Origin: Streptomyces albus subsp. chlorinus | GTDB lineage: Bacteria > Actinomycetota > Actinomycetes > Streptomycetales > Streptomycetaceae | DNA: 48,085 nucleotides | Assembly (NCBI RefSeq): GCF_013302895.1 | Contig: NZ_VJOK01000001.1 | Coordinates: forward strand, 2,415,786-2,463,870 | Direction: 5' to 3' | In this document: positions 1 to 6,903 of the stretch, one piece after another | How the letters are laid out: each line of letters starts with the position of its first letter | Position numbering within the stretch: position 1 is the first letter of the stretch | The notes under the pieces: model-generated | What the model was told of the DNA's origin: nothing | What the model saw: the letters and a program-made list of their open reading frames with translations, nothing else | Databases searched by the model: none | Program-made: the position numbers and the translations under genes

Positions 1-89
1 CCCGAGGAGACGCCGGAGACGGCGGATCCGTCGGTGGCGCCACCCGCGGTGGCTGCCTCTGCCTCGTGGGATTCAGTTGGTTCGAGCAT
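1..89 (-). CDS. rne: Rne/Rng family ribonuclease, N-terminal tip only (partial)
   Basis: The minus strand opens at position 89 with ATG and reads MLEPTESHEAEAATAGG and on to the window edge, 29 codons without a stop. Streptomyces RNase E/G proteins characteristically begin MLEPTE followed by a low-complexity acidic/Ala/Gly stretch, which is what is seen. A purine-rich RBS (GGGAG) lies about 8-12 nt upstream. The position, downstream of the DUF2344 gene on the same strand, is where rne sits in Streptomyces. The enzyme is the endoribonuclease that starts mRNA decay and rRNA processing. Only the disordered leader is visible, so the call rests on this short match plus synteny; the catalytic S1 domain is outside the window. 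Confidence 0.7.
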   Translation of the reverse strand, partial: MLEPTESHEAEAATAGGATDGSAVSGVSS

Positions 90-332
90 GCGGGCGGTTC
101 TCCCGTCACGCTCCCGGGCGCCGCGCTCGTTCGGTCCGGGGCGCCCGCCCGGGGGCGGTGCGCTCTCCGGGGCGCGGGCGCCGCACGGGAGCTGTTGTCT
201 CACTCGCCGGTTCCGGCCCTGTACGGCCCGGCTACGGCGAAAGTCTGCTGGTCGGTGCGTTCGCCTGCCGCACAGCGGCCCGGGTGGCTCCCTGGCGTGC
301 GTCGGCGGCGGCGCGCGGCTTCGGCGGCGCTC
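90..332 (-). promoter_or_regulatory. rne upstream/leader region
   Basis: This stretch of 243 nt lies between the DUF2344 stop and the rne start, with no credible ORF of its own. It is GC-rich and can fold extensively. Long 5' leaders used for autoregulation are known for rne genes in other bacteria; that role here is inference only. Confidence 0.35.
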
Positions 333-1190
333 CTACGCGGTGTCGCCCGGCACCGTCGCGGCGCTGGATACCCCTGAGCCGGTGGGCTCCAGGACCGCGG
401 CACGGTCGGGTGCGAACGGGTCGGTCACCGTGCCGGTCTCCTCATCGAGCGGCCCCTGCGCCAGCCTGGTCACCGCTGCGGGAACCGGCGGCGCCAGGTC
501 GGCCGCAGCGCGGAGGCCGGACAGGACGTCGTCGGGTCGTACGGCAGGTGTCACGTGTCGTACTACCAGGCGCAGTATCGCACAGGCGCCCTCTTCCGGC
601 CCATCGGCGCCCGGCGACCGGTGTGCGGCGGCCGGGGAGGGGTGCTGCCCCGGCGCCTCGGCGACGGTGAGCGTCAGGACGGCGGCGCGGGCGTCGAAGG
701 TGCGGATGCCCTTCTTGGTCTGCCGCTCCACCTCGACGGACTCGGCGGCCAGGAACGCCCCGACCGCGTCGCGGGCCCGCCGCGGGGAGACGCCGTCGAG
801 CCGCAGCTCCCATTCGGATGCCTCCAGCCGGTCGCTGAAGTCGGAGCCGTGGGCCTCGACCGCGTCGACGACGTCGAGCCCGTCGGGCAGGCAGGCGTCG
901 AGTTGTGCGCGCAACTGCTCGGGGTCGCGCCGCTGGACCAGGGCGATCTCCAGGTACTCGGCCTCGCTGCCGGTGCCGGTGGGCGCGGCGTTGGCGTAGC
1001 TGACCTTGGGGTGCGGGGTGAACCCTGCGGAGTACGCCATGGGCACCTCGGCCCGGCGCAGCGCCCTCTCGAAGGCGCGCTGGAAGTCGCGGTGGCTGGT
1101 GAACCGAAGGCGGCCCCGCTTGGTGTAGCGCAGGCGGACGCGCTGCACGGCAGGTGCGGGCGGCGGGCCTTCGGGCTGTCGCTTGCCCAG
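333..1190 (-). CDS. DUF2344 (TIGR03936) radical SAM-associated protein
   Basis: A 285-aa protein containing the family core RLRYTKRGRLRFTSHRDFQR, then a segment with GFTPHPKVSYANAAPTGTGSEAEY, typical of DUF2344/TIGR03936. The family is encoded next to, or fused to, TIGR03960 radical SAM proteins and is thought to act with them; the reaction is unknown. The C-terminal third is Ala/Pro-rich and poorly conserved. No ATG or GTG with a ribosome site precedes the core, but CTG at 1190 has AGGAGAG 5 nt upstream and gives LGKRQPEG before the domain, so I chose that start. A GTG at the first residue of VQRVRLRY is possible but has no RBS. rne follows downstream. In this genome the radical SAM partner is separated by the integrated element. 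Confidence 0.85.
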   Translation of the reverse strand: MGKRQPEGPPPAPAVQRVRLRYTKRGRLRFTSHRDFQRAFERALRRAEVPMAYSAGFTPHPKVSYANAAPTGTGSEAEYLEIALVQRRDPEQLRAQLDACLPDGLDVVDAVEAHGSDFSDRLEASEWELRLDGVSPRRARDAVGAFLAAESVEVERQTKKGIRTFDARAAVLTLTVAEAPGQHPSPAAAHRSPGADGPEEGACAILRLVVRHVTPAVRPDDVLSGLRAAADLAPPVPAAVTRLAQGPLDEETGTVTDPFAPDRAAVLEPTGSGVSSAATVPGDTA

Positions 1191-1195
1191 TGGTT

Positions 1196-1202
1196 CTCTC
1201 CT
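1196..1202 (-). promoter_or_regulatory. RBS that supports a CTG start
   Basis: AGGAGAG on the minus strand, 5 nt before CTG at 1190. It is the only strong Shine-Dalgarno sequence near the 5' end of the DUF2344 gene and is in the right place for a non-ATG/GTG start. Confidence 0.55.
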
Positions 1203-1423
1203 ATGTGCCGGGCGGCTCGCGGGACGGCCGCCTCTGTCTGACAGGACGATACGAAGGCGGAAGTCCGCACCGGCCCGGCCCACGCCCCGGGGGCGGGACG
1301 TCCGGCCCGGGGCCGTACGCGGTGCGCGTCCGTCCGTCGGGCCGTACCCGGTCTGCCGGGCCGCCCGGACGGGCGCGTTGTGCGTTTGTGCGGTGATCCT
1401 TCTGCCCAGGGTACGCGGCTGCC

Positions 1424-2356
1424 CTACGGCAGCGGCTCCCGCTCCCGTGAACGGGGCGCCCCGAAGAGGGCACGCCGTATCTCTGCCCGGGTCGCGCGCA
1501 CCGATGCCCGGGCGGTCCGCAGAGCCGACCGCACCGCACGCCCCGCCGCCCGCAACCCCGAGGCGACCGGCCGCCACACCCGGTCGCGCAGCACCCGCCC
1601 CACCGGAGCGAGCACGTACCGCCACAACTGGACGAACGGCGCCACCAGCAGCACGTACAGGACGCGTCCCAGGAACCGGACGAGCACCGCCGTCACCCGG
1701 CCCGCCACCCGCCAGGCCACCGCGAACGCGTCCGCGATCTCCCGTACGACCAGCGCGATGCCGCGTCCCACGGGTGCCAGCACCCAGCGGTACAGGGCGA
1801 CGGCGGGGACGACGAGCAGGTACCGGCCCAGCCAGGCCAGGGCTCTGCCGATCGCGGCGGCCGGGACCACCAGCAGGTGGTGGCCCAGCAGGCGGAGTGC
1901 CGTGAGCAGGCCGCGCCCGAGGGGGGCGAGCAGGTGCCGGAAGAGCCAGGCGAGCGGCAGGACGACGAGGCTGCGCCCGAGCCAGGCGGCACCGCGTCCC
2001 AGCGGGAGGAGCACGTACCGCCACAGGGCGACCGGTGGCCACACCAGTAGCGCGTACAGGAGCGGGCGGAGCATGTACCGCCACAGCCACCGGGCGGGCA
2101 GGACGACCAGGGTGCGCCCTAGCCAGGCCAGCGCGCGGCCCGCCGGGCGCAGCAGGACCCGGTGCAGGAGGCGGCCGGCGGCGGCGCACAGGTCCCACAG
2201 CAGCCGGAGGGGCAGGACGAGGACCAGCGTCAGGACGCGCACGGGCATCCGGACGGCGGCGACCAGGCAGCCCTCGGGCCGCGCCGGTTCGACGCCGTGG
2301 CCCGGATCGCTCTTCGTGAGCTGGACGGGACCGTGCCGGGGCTCGTGGGGGCTCAT
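1424..2356 (-). CDS. Repeat-rich hydrophobic membrane protein, unknown function
   Basis: A protein of up to 310 aa with no recognised enzyme motif. The middle is built from repeated hydrophobic/amphipathic units of the type LAWLGR-LLVVPA-LYRWVLAPVGRG, seen at least four times with variation, rich in Trp, Leu, Val and Arg. The C-terminus is Arg/Ala-rich and probably cytoplasmic. I recognise the type as a conserved Streptomyces hypothetical membrane protein but know no function. The start is uncertain: ATG 2356 has no clear RBS and its first ~36 residues look unlike the rest, and an internal ATG (MPVRVLTLVLV) may be the true start. It lies upstream of the DUF2344 gene on the same strand and could be co-transcribed with it. 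Confidence 0.6.
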   Translation of the reverse strand: MSPHEPRHGPVQLTKSDPGHGVEPARPEGCLVAAVRMPVRVLTLVLVLPLRLLWDLCAAAGRLLHRVLLRPAGRALAWLGRTLVVLPARWLWRYMLRPLLYALLVWPPVALWRYVLLPLGRGAAWLGRSLVVLPLAWLFRHLLAPLGRGLLTALRLLGHHLLVVPAAAIGRALAWLGRYLLVVPAVALYRWVLAPVGRGIALVVREIADAFAVAWRVAGRVTAVLVRFLGRVLYVLLVAPFVQLWRYVLAPVGRVLRDRVWRPVASGLRAAGRAVRSALRTARASVRATRAEIRRALFGAPRSREREPLP

Positions 2357-2589
2357 GCGGGAGGGGACGCGACCGGGCGGGCGGACGGTTTCGCCTGGTC
2401 ACGAGAGGGGCGGTGAAGATCCCGTGCAGCCGCGCGGCGGGGGGCGGGGCGGCGGCGGGGCGGACGGGCGACAGCCGCGTACGGCGTTCAGGTCGCGGCA
2501 GGCGGCCGTTCGGACCCGGTTCTGCGCCGGATCAGGTGATCACGGGCGTCGATAGTCGGACAGTCCTGCCATAGGCGGAAAGGATCATC

Positions 2590-2646
2590 ATGCTTCCCGC
2601 CAGGGAGAGCACCGATCCGTCACGAGGAGAGTTGAGTAACCGATGA
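2590..2646 (+). CDS. Leader ORF, 18 aa, coupled to the secreted protein gene
   Basis: ATG at 2590 has GGAAAGG 6 nt upstream and encodes MLPARESTDPSRGELSNR. Its TGA overlaps the ATG of the next gene (ATGA at 2643-2646). A strong RBS and stop-start overlap suggest translational coupling. The peptide has no recognisable feature, and it may simply be a chance ORF over the second gene's own RBS (GAGGAGAG). Confidence 0.4.
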   Translation: MLPARESTDPSRGELSNR

Positions 2647-2996
2647 GGAATCTCGTCCGCAACGCCGCGACCGTCGTCGCCGCCGTCGGCCTGGCCGTCT
2701 CCGTCGCCCCGGCCGCCTCGGCCGCCGCCGCGACCCCGAAGGGCCACCACCACGCCAAGCCGTCGCAGGCTTCGCAGGCCATCAACGTCTACGTCGGCAC
2801 CGGTGACGCCCAGTTCGCCAACGAGTTCGGTCCCGGCAACCTGGCGGCGAACTGGATCCACCACGCGAAGAAGATCCGCCTGGCCACTCAGAACGAGGCG
2901 ATCCGCACGGGCCACGTGAAGAACATCGCGAAGGGCAAGGGCGCGAGCGCCCCCTTCGAGATCGAGGGCTCGGAGCAGGACCAGAACGAGGGCTGA
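2643..2996 (+). CDS. Small secreted protein, unknown function
   Basis: A 117-aa protein with a clear Sec signal peptide: Arg-containing n-region (MRNLVRN), hydrophobic Ala/Val core and an ASAAAA cleavage region near residues 26-31. The mature part starts His/Lys-rich (KGHHHAKPS), continues with VYVGTGDAQFANEFGPGN and ends acidic (EGSEQDQNEG). It has no cysteine and no family I recognise. An RBS (GAGGAGAG) lies 10-20 nt upstream and a short leader ORF overlaps the start. It is followed by the strong hairpin at 3011-3045. Extracellular or cell-wall location is inferred from the signal peptide. Confidence 0.75.
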   Translation: MRNLVRNAATVVAAVGLAVSVAPAASAAAATPKGHHHAKPSQASQAINVYVGTGDAQFANEFGPGNLAANWIHHAKKIRLATQNEAIRTGHVKNIAKGKGASAPFEIEGSEQDQNEG

Positions 2997-3010
2997 CCTC
3001 GGAACGCCAA

Positions 3011-3045
3011 GCGGGGGCCGTGGCGCTCGGCGCCACGGCCCCCGC
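3011..3045. terminator. 16-bp perfect hairpin, bidirectional terminator
   Basis: Arms 3011-3026 and 3030-3045 are perfectly complementary with a 3-nt loop. It lies 14 nt after the secreted-protein stop (+) and 5 nt after the displaced original stop of the radical SAM gene (-). It was therefore probably the host gene's native terminator before the element integrated. Confidence 0.8.
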
Positions 3046-3050
3046 CGTCG

Positions 3051-3124
3051 TCACTTGCCGACGACCGACAGCGGCAGCAGCTTCCTGCCGGTGGGCCCGA
3101 TCTGGATCTCGGTGTCCATCTGCG
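3051..3124 (-). pseudogene. Displaced original 3' end of the radical SAM gene
   Basis: Read on the minus strand, this stretch encodes QMDTEIQIGPTGRKLLPL then SVVGK and TGA (stop at 3051-3053). It matches the present C-terminus of the intact radical SAM gene at 8808-10733 (QMDTAIQIGPTGKKLLPL, TVKK). It is thus the original 3' tail, cut off when the element inserted, and has no start or promoter of its own. Confidence 0.85.
3074..3124. repeat. Left attachment-site repeat of the integrated element
   Basis: These 51 nt match 8828-8878 at 42 positions, in direct orientation. The innermost 10 nt (3115-3124, TCCATCTGCG) are identical at both ends and probably contain the crossover. This is the chromosomal side carrying the old host 3' end. 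Confidence 0.75.
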
Positions 3125-3132
3125 ACTATAGC

Positions 3133-3161
3133 GAGACAGCTCAACATCCAGCCTGTACGCT
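3133..3161 (+). promoter_or_regulatory. Candidate leaderless integrase promoter
   Basis: A -10 box TACGCT (3156-3161) ends 8 nt before the integrase ATG, and GAGACA (3133-3138) lies 17 bp further upstream as a -35. No Shine-Dalgarno sequence is present, so the mRNA may start at the ATG. The -35 begins only 9 nt inside the identical core. Confidence 0.45.
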
Positions 3162-3169
3162 CCGCGACC

Positions 3170-4744
3170 ATGAAGACGTACGACATCGAGAGCGAGTGGA
3201 CCACCTCGGACCTGGCCCTCCTGGAGGACCTGAAGCGGGCGGAGGCACTGCTCCCCGAGGACGCCCCGCGCGCACTCCTCTCCGTCCGCCTGTCCGTACT
3301 TACGGAGGACACGACATCGCCGGTGCGGCAGGAACTCGACCTGCGTCTCCTGGCCAGAGAGAAGGGGTACCGCGTCGTCGGCGTCGCCTCCGATCTCAAC
3401 GTGTCGGCGACGAAGGTTCCGCCGTGGAAGCGGAAGGAGCTCGGAGAGTGGCTCAACAACCGGGCCCCGGAGTTCGATGCTCTGCTCTTCTGGAAGCTCG
3501 ACCGCTTCATCCGTCGCATGACGGACCTGTCCACGATGATCGAGTGGTGCGAGCGGTACGGGAAGAACCTCGTGTCGAAGAACGACGCGATCGACCTCAG
3601 CACGACCGTGGGCCGGATCATGGTCACGCTCATCGGCGGCATCGCGGAGATCGAGGCGGCGAACACGTCGACCCGCGTGACGTCGTTGTGGGACTACGCA
3701 CGCACGCAGGACTCATGGCTCGTCGGCAAGCCGACCTACGGCTACGTCACGACGAAGGCGGACGGCAAGCCGGCACTCGCCATCGAGCCGAGCGCACACA
3801 AGGCACTGCACTGGGCCCGGCGCATGGCACTCCGGGGCGTCTCCGCCCGCCGCATGGCCCTCTGTCTCGTCCGCTCCGGCCTCATGTCGGCAGGACTCAC
3901 CACGTCGACTCTCCTCCGCCGCCTTCGTAACCCCGCACTCATGGGGTACCGGGTCGAGGAGAACAAGCAGGGCGGGAAGCGACGGAGCAGACTCGTGCTC
4001 GGCAACGACGGGAAGCCGATACGAGTCGGCCCTCCGATTTTCACCACGGAGGAGTTCGAGACCCTTCAAGCGGCACTCGACCGCCGGGGCAAGAACCAGC
4101 CCACCCGGCAGACGGGCGGAGCGACACAGTTCCTGGGAGTCCTGATCTGTGTCGACTGCTCGACCAACATGACCGTGCAGAAGAACATGAGCAACGGCCG
4201 GAGCTACACCTACCTGCGCTGCGGCAAGTGCAAGGGCGGCGGCCTCGGAGCACCCAACCCGCAGGACGTGTACGACGTCCTCGTGGGCGACGTGCTCCGC
4301 GTCCTCGGCGACTTCCCCGTCCAGGTCCGGGAGTACGCGAAGGGAGCCGAGGCACGCGCGGAAGTGAAACGGCTCGAAGATGCCATCTCCTACTACATGG
4401 CGGAGCTCGAACCAGAGGGCCGCTTCTCGAAGACACGGTTCACTCGCGAGCGAGCGGAGAAGACGCTCGACAAGCTCACGGAAGAGCTGAACGCCATCGA
4501 TCCCGAGACCACGCAAGACCGTTGGGTCCTCGTGCACAACGGCAAGACCTTCCGGGAGATGTGGGAAGCGGGCGGCATGGAGGCCATGGCCGAGGACCTT
4601 CGCCGCGTGGGCGTCACGTGCGAGGTGACTCGCACGAAGGTCAAGGGGGTGCGCGCCCCGTCCGTACACCTGCGGCTCAAGATCCCGCGCGACGTCCGCG
4701 AACGACTGGTCATCAAGGGTGACGACTTCGCCGCAAGGCTCTGA
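3170..4744 (+). CDS. int: Large serine recombinase (site-specific integrase)
   Basis: A 524-aa large serine recombinase that cuts attP/attB through a phosphoserine link. The N-terminal resolvase domain (about 35-170) has the nucleophile region SVRLSV with Ser42 and the arginine motif LFWKLDRFIRR (Asp111, Arg112, Arg115). The recombinase domain (about 185-300) follows, then a zinc ribbon (Cys327/Cys330 and Cys351/Cys354), and a C-terminal segment with charged helices of coiled-coil type (about 385-445). ATG 3170 was chosen because it follows a -10 box by 8 nt and precedes the domain; in-frame upstream codons are the displaced host tail. It lies immediately inside the left end, as is usual for integrases. 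Serine integrases generally need a directionality factor for excision; none is recognisable here. Confidence 0.92.
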   Translation: MKTYDIESEWTTSDLALLEDLKRAEALLPEDAPRALLSVRLSVLTEDTTSPVRQELDLRLLAREKGYRVVGVASDLNVSATKVPPWKRKELGEWLNNRAPEFDALLFWKLDRFIRRMTDLSTMIEWCERYGKNLVSKNDAIDLSTTVGRIMVTLIGGIAEIEAANTSTRVTSLWDYARTQDSWLVGKPTYGYVTTKADGKPALAIEPSAHKALHWARRMALRGVSARRMALCLVRSGLMSAGLTTSTLLRRLRNPALMGYRVEENKQGGKRRSRLVLGNDGKPIRVGPPIFTTEEFETLQAALDRRGKNQPTRQTGGATQFLGVLICVDCSTNMTVQKNMSNGRSYTYLRCGKCKGGGLGAPNPQDVYDVLVGDVLRVLGDFPVQVREYAKGAEARAEVKRLEDAISYYMAELEPEGRFSKTRFTRERAEKTLDKLTEELNAIDPETTQDRWVLVHNGKTFREMWEAGGMEAMAEDLRRVGVTCEVTRTKVKGVRAPSVHLRLKIPRDVRERLVIKGDDFAARL

Positions 4745-5153
4745 CGAGGGAGCAGGGACAGCCATCTCCGGGCGGCTCGGTCAGCCAGACCCGGAGGTGT
4801 TCCGGCTTGACGGCCGGTGCGGGCTCCGGATAAGAAGACTCTCCCGCTCCTTCTGGGAGCGGACACCGTAGCTCCCGCCGTTCAGCGGCGGTAGAGCTGG
4901 CCACTCCGTGAGGGGCCGCGATCCCGAGGGGCTCGCAGGGACGTCGAGGACATCCCGAAGCGCAGGACGGTACTGCGCGACTTCCACCCAACGCTGAGGC
5001 GCGGCTCCGTGCTGCCCTCGGCCAGCGCCAGGAGTCGCCAGCCCTTGAACATCACGATCGAAGTCGTCTGGACTTGTGAGGTCTGCGCCTCACCCCTCGT
5101 CGAGGGAGAGACGCACGACTGCGGCCGTGCCCCGCAGGAAGGGGGTGCGACCG
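4745..5153. other. 409-nt non-coding stretch inside the element
   Basis: No ORF with an RBS and sensible composition is visible. Two hairpins follow the integrase (4844-4862 and 4875-4891). The rest is mixed sequence with overlapping shadow ORFs on the minus strand. It could hold an origin or decayed sequence, but I see no iterons. Confidence 0.4.
4844..4862 (+). terminator. Hairpin after integrase
   Basis: CCGCTCC and GGAGCGG form a 7-bp stem with a 5-nt loop, about 100 nt after the integrase stop. A second 6-bp hairpin (CCGCCG / CGGCGG) follows at 4875-4891. No T-run is present, as is common in Streptomyces. Confidence 0.4.
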
Positions 5154-5471
5154 GTGGCTATCAGCTTCGGCCATGACCGCTCGTGGGGCGCAGTCTCCCA
5201 GCACGAGTACCGGCGCATGGCGCAGAACCCAGGCCACACTCTCGCCTACCGCGTGCACTTCGCCGCCATCGGATGGGCGGACAGGCAGGGACACGCAGGC
5301 TTCGAGCCCGGCCGGCTGGCCACCCTGCTGGGCAAGAACGGCAAGCCACTGTCCGACCAGAGCACCCGCAACGCGGTGGCCCGCGCCAAGGAACTGGACC
5401 TTGTGTCGCCCCGTTCCGGGGCCGCCTGCCTCGTCCTTCCTTCCCACCTGTTCCAGAAGGGAGGTTTGTGA
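5154..5471 (+). CDS. Winged-helix-like DNA-binding protein of the element
   Basis: A 105-aa protein starting VAISFGHDRSWGAVSQHEYRR. The pattern (a short start with aromatic residues, a segment describing growth on a small wHTH, then NAVARAKELDLVSP and LVLPSHLFQKG) resembles small winged-helix/HTH proteins often encoded on Streptomyces plasmids and integrative elements, thought to act in replication or regulation. GTG 5154 was chosen because GGAAGGGGG lies about 7 nt upstream; a longer form from ATG 5076 adds 26 residues without an RBS. It is followed by the resolvase gene after 109 nt that hold a candidate res site. The function is inferred from family resemblance only. Confidence 0.6.
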   Translation: MAISFGHDRSWGAVSQHEYRRMAQNPGHTLAYRVHFAAIGWADRQGHAGFEPGRLATLLGKNGKPLSDQSTRNAVARAKELDLVSPRSGAACLVLPSHLFQKGGL

Positions 5472-5570
5472 GACGAGAGACCGAGCGCCCCTCACAGGGG
5501 TGCAGCCCTGTTCAAAACCCGTCTCGGAACCCCCGCCTCGGACTTGATCTTTTGAGACGAGTTCTGAGAC
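5466..5570. repeat. Candidate res/regulatory repeats before the resolvase gene
   Basis: The direct repeat TTGTGAGACGAG (5466-5477) / TTTTGAGACGAG (5550-5561) brackets the region. An inverted pair GTCTCGGAAC (5521-5530) and GTTCTGAGAC (5561-5570) matches at 9 of 10. Such arrays of half-sites directly upstream of a small serine recombinase gene are typical of res sites. Confidence 0.45.
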
Positions 5571-5580
5571 AGCCCGCGAC

Positions 5581-6165
5581 ATGACGACGAACACCACCAC
5601 CGGCCAGTTCATCGGTTACGCCCGCGTCTCCACCGACGACCAAGAAGCGCAGTTGCAGCGCGACGCGCTGACGGGCGCGGGGTGCGCCCGCATCTTCGAG
5701 GACAAGGCCAGTGGCAAGAACACCGACCGGCCACAGCTCGCTGCTGTACTGGACTACGCCCGACCGGGCGACGTCCTGTGCGTGTGGAAGCTTGACCGAC
5801 TCGGCCGGTCGCTCATCGACCTTGTGTCCATCGTCGATGGCCTGCGCGAGCGCGGCATAGGGTTCCGCGTGCTCGATGGTGCGCTCTCCTCTGTCGACAC
5901 CACGTCGGCCGACGGCCGCCTGTTCTTCCAGATCATCGCCGCCATGGCGGAGTTCGAACGGGCACTTATCAAGGACCGCACGCGGGCCGGGCTGGAAGCG
6001 GCCAAGGCGCAGGGCCGTACCGGCGGCCGGCCGTCCGTGGTGGACGAGGACATACTCACCGTAGCCCGCGCCAGGAAGGCCAAGGGCGAGAGCGTCAGCA
6101 CCATCGCCAAGGCCCTCGGAGTCTCCCGAGCCACGCTGTACCGGCACCTGGGAAAGAGCGCCTGA
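5581..6165 (+). CDS. Small serine recombinase (resolvase/invertase family)
   Basis: A 194-aa protein with the standard small serine recombinase layout. The catalytic core is at about 10-140: GYARVSTDDQ with Ser17 as nucleophile, and KLDRLGRSL with the active-site arginines. A long helix follows (FFQIIAAMAEFERALIKDRT), and the C-terminus is a helix-turn-helix (STIAKALGVSRATLYRHL) that binds res half-sites. The length is usual for Tn3-type resolvases and DNA invertases. The start ATG 5581 has no obvious RBS, but the motif lies close behind it. It may resolve dimers or invert DNA within the element, or be a remnant of a transposon. No transposase is seen nearby, which argues against an intact Tn3-like unit. 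Confidence 0.9.
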   Translation: MTTNTTTGQFIGYARVSTDDQEAQLQRDALTGAGCARIFEDKASGKNTDRPQLAAVLDYARPGDVLCVWKLDRLGRSLIDLVSIVDGLRERGIGFRVLDGALSSVDTTSADGRLFFQIIAAMAEFERALIKDRTRAGLEAAKAQGRTGGRPSVVDEDILTVARARKAKGESVSTIAKALGVSRATLYRHLGKSA

Positions 6166-6189
6166 GGCAGGCGCACAGCAGTTCAGACA

Positions 6190-6214
6190 GGCCCTCGGTT
6201 CTACACCGGGGGCC
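6190..6214 (+). terminator. Hairpin after resolvase gene
   Basis: GGCCCTCGGT (6190-6199) pairs with ACCGGGGGCC (6205-6214) over 10 bp, including one G-T pair, with a 5-nt loop, 25 nt after the resolvase stop. Confidence 0.5.
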
Positions 6215-6258
6215 GTTGTCGTGCAAGGACATACAACGTTGTCTGACGGCTGCAACGA

Positions 6259-6302
6259 TGCTGGCCCCTGCCGACCACGGGGAAAGTCGACAGGGGCCAG
6301 CA
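6259..6302. terminator. 12-bp inverted repeat between convergent element genes
   Basis: TGCTGGCCCCTG (6259-6270) and CAGGGGCCAGCA (6291-6302) are perfectly complementary. An inner CGAC/GTCG pair extends the stem. It lies between the resolvase (+) and the DUF7848-type gene (-) and probably terminates both. Confidence 0.55.
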
Positions 6303-6369
6303 CAGGGGCGCATGTCGCTCACGCTGCACCCCTTCCAGCGCACCTCTGGTCTGTGGTGCTTGCCGTCCC

Positions 6370-6612
6370 TCAGCGCGCCGGGGGTCTGTCTTGCTCGGCC
6401 CGCACGACCATGGCGAACGACGTACAGACCCGCCGGAATCCACGGTGGTTACTCAGGCCGGTGTGACTCATGCACTCGGCATCGACCGCCGCACTGTCCG
6501 TCGACGGCTCCGCCTTCCACTTGCAGTGCAGGCACTCCGCCTCGAAAGTCACGTCCGTGTCCGGATGCTGCGTGATTCGGTGCGTCACGAACCGCAGGAC
6601 CGCGCGCGACAT
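6370..6612 (-). CDS. DUF7848-type small Cys-containing protein
   Basis: An 80-aa protein with CLHCKWKAEPSTD, then a Cys-His region (AECMSHTGLSNHRGFRRVCT). The C-x2-C followed by Cys, several His residues and a final Cys could bind zinc. The composition matches small Streptomyces proteins annotated DUF7848, common on phages and integrative elements and of unknown function. The ATG at 6612 overlaps the upstream stop (TGATG), so the two genes are translationally coupled. Family assignment is from memory of the pattern. Confidence 0.6.
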   Translation of the reverse strand: MSRAVLRFVTHRITQHPDTDVTFEAECLHCKWKAEPSTDSAAVDAECMSHTGLSNHRGFRRVCTSFAMVVRAEQDRPPAR

Positions 6613-6815
6613 CACTCGGCCCCGTGGTCTTCCCGGAGGTGCGTGCGGAGCACGACGTTCGCGTCCGTCGCCTTCGAGTAGTCGCCGACCGATCGGGCGT
6701 TGGCTCGGGTCACGGCGACGCCGAGGCACTGCCGACATCCCGCGACAGGGTTCGGGTCTCCCTCCGGAAGGGTCAGGTTCACTGGCCCTGCCATCGTCGT
6801 CTTGGGCGTGCTCAT
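6612..6815 (-). CDS. Small element protein, unknown function (orf67)
   Basis: A 67-aa protein: MSTPKTTMAGPVNLTLPEG, then CRQCLGVAV, a short basic stretch, and LRTHLREDHGAE at the end. A C-x2-C pair and late HLREDH could form a small zinc site (C2H2-like spacing not confirmed). A strong RBS (GGGAGG) lies 9 nt upstream of ATG 6815. Its stop overlaps the DUF7848-type gene's start. I recognise it only as a recurrent small protein on Streptomyces mobile elements, often paired with that neighbour. Confidence 0.65.
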   Translation of the reverse strand: MSTPKTTMAGPVNLTLPEGDPNPVAGCRQCLGVAVTRANARSVGDYSKATDANVVLRTHLREDHGAE

Positions 6816-6879
6816 CCGTGCGACCTCCCGACTGTTCGCCTGCCGAAGGATGATCCCCCGGGGAGCGCACGGGATGGCG

Positions 6880-6903
6880 CTTCAGTCGCGTAGTCGACTG
6901 AAG
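6880..6903 (-). terminator. Hairpin right after the XRE gene
   Basis: CTTCAGTCG (6880-6888) and CGACTGAAG (6895-6903) form a perfect 9-bp stem starting at the base after the XRE regulator's stop. Confidence 0.5.

Noticed and set aside
34..999. 321-aa plus-strand ORF over the DUF2344 gene
   Set aside because: Ser/Arg/Ala shadow composition; antisense to a conserved family.
4393..4991. Minus-strand ORFs after the integrase gene
   Set aside because: They overlap the integrase end, have no RBS, and show no recognisable domain.
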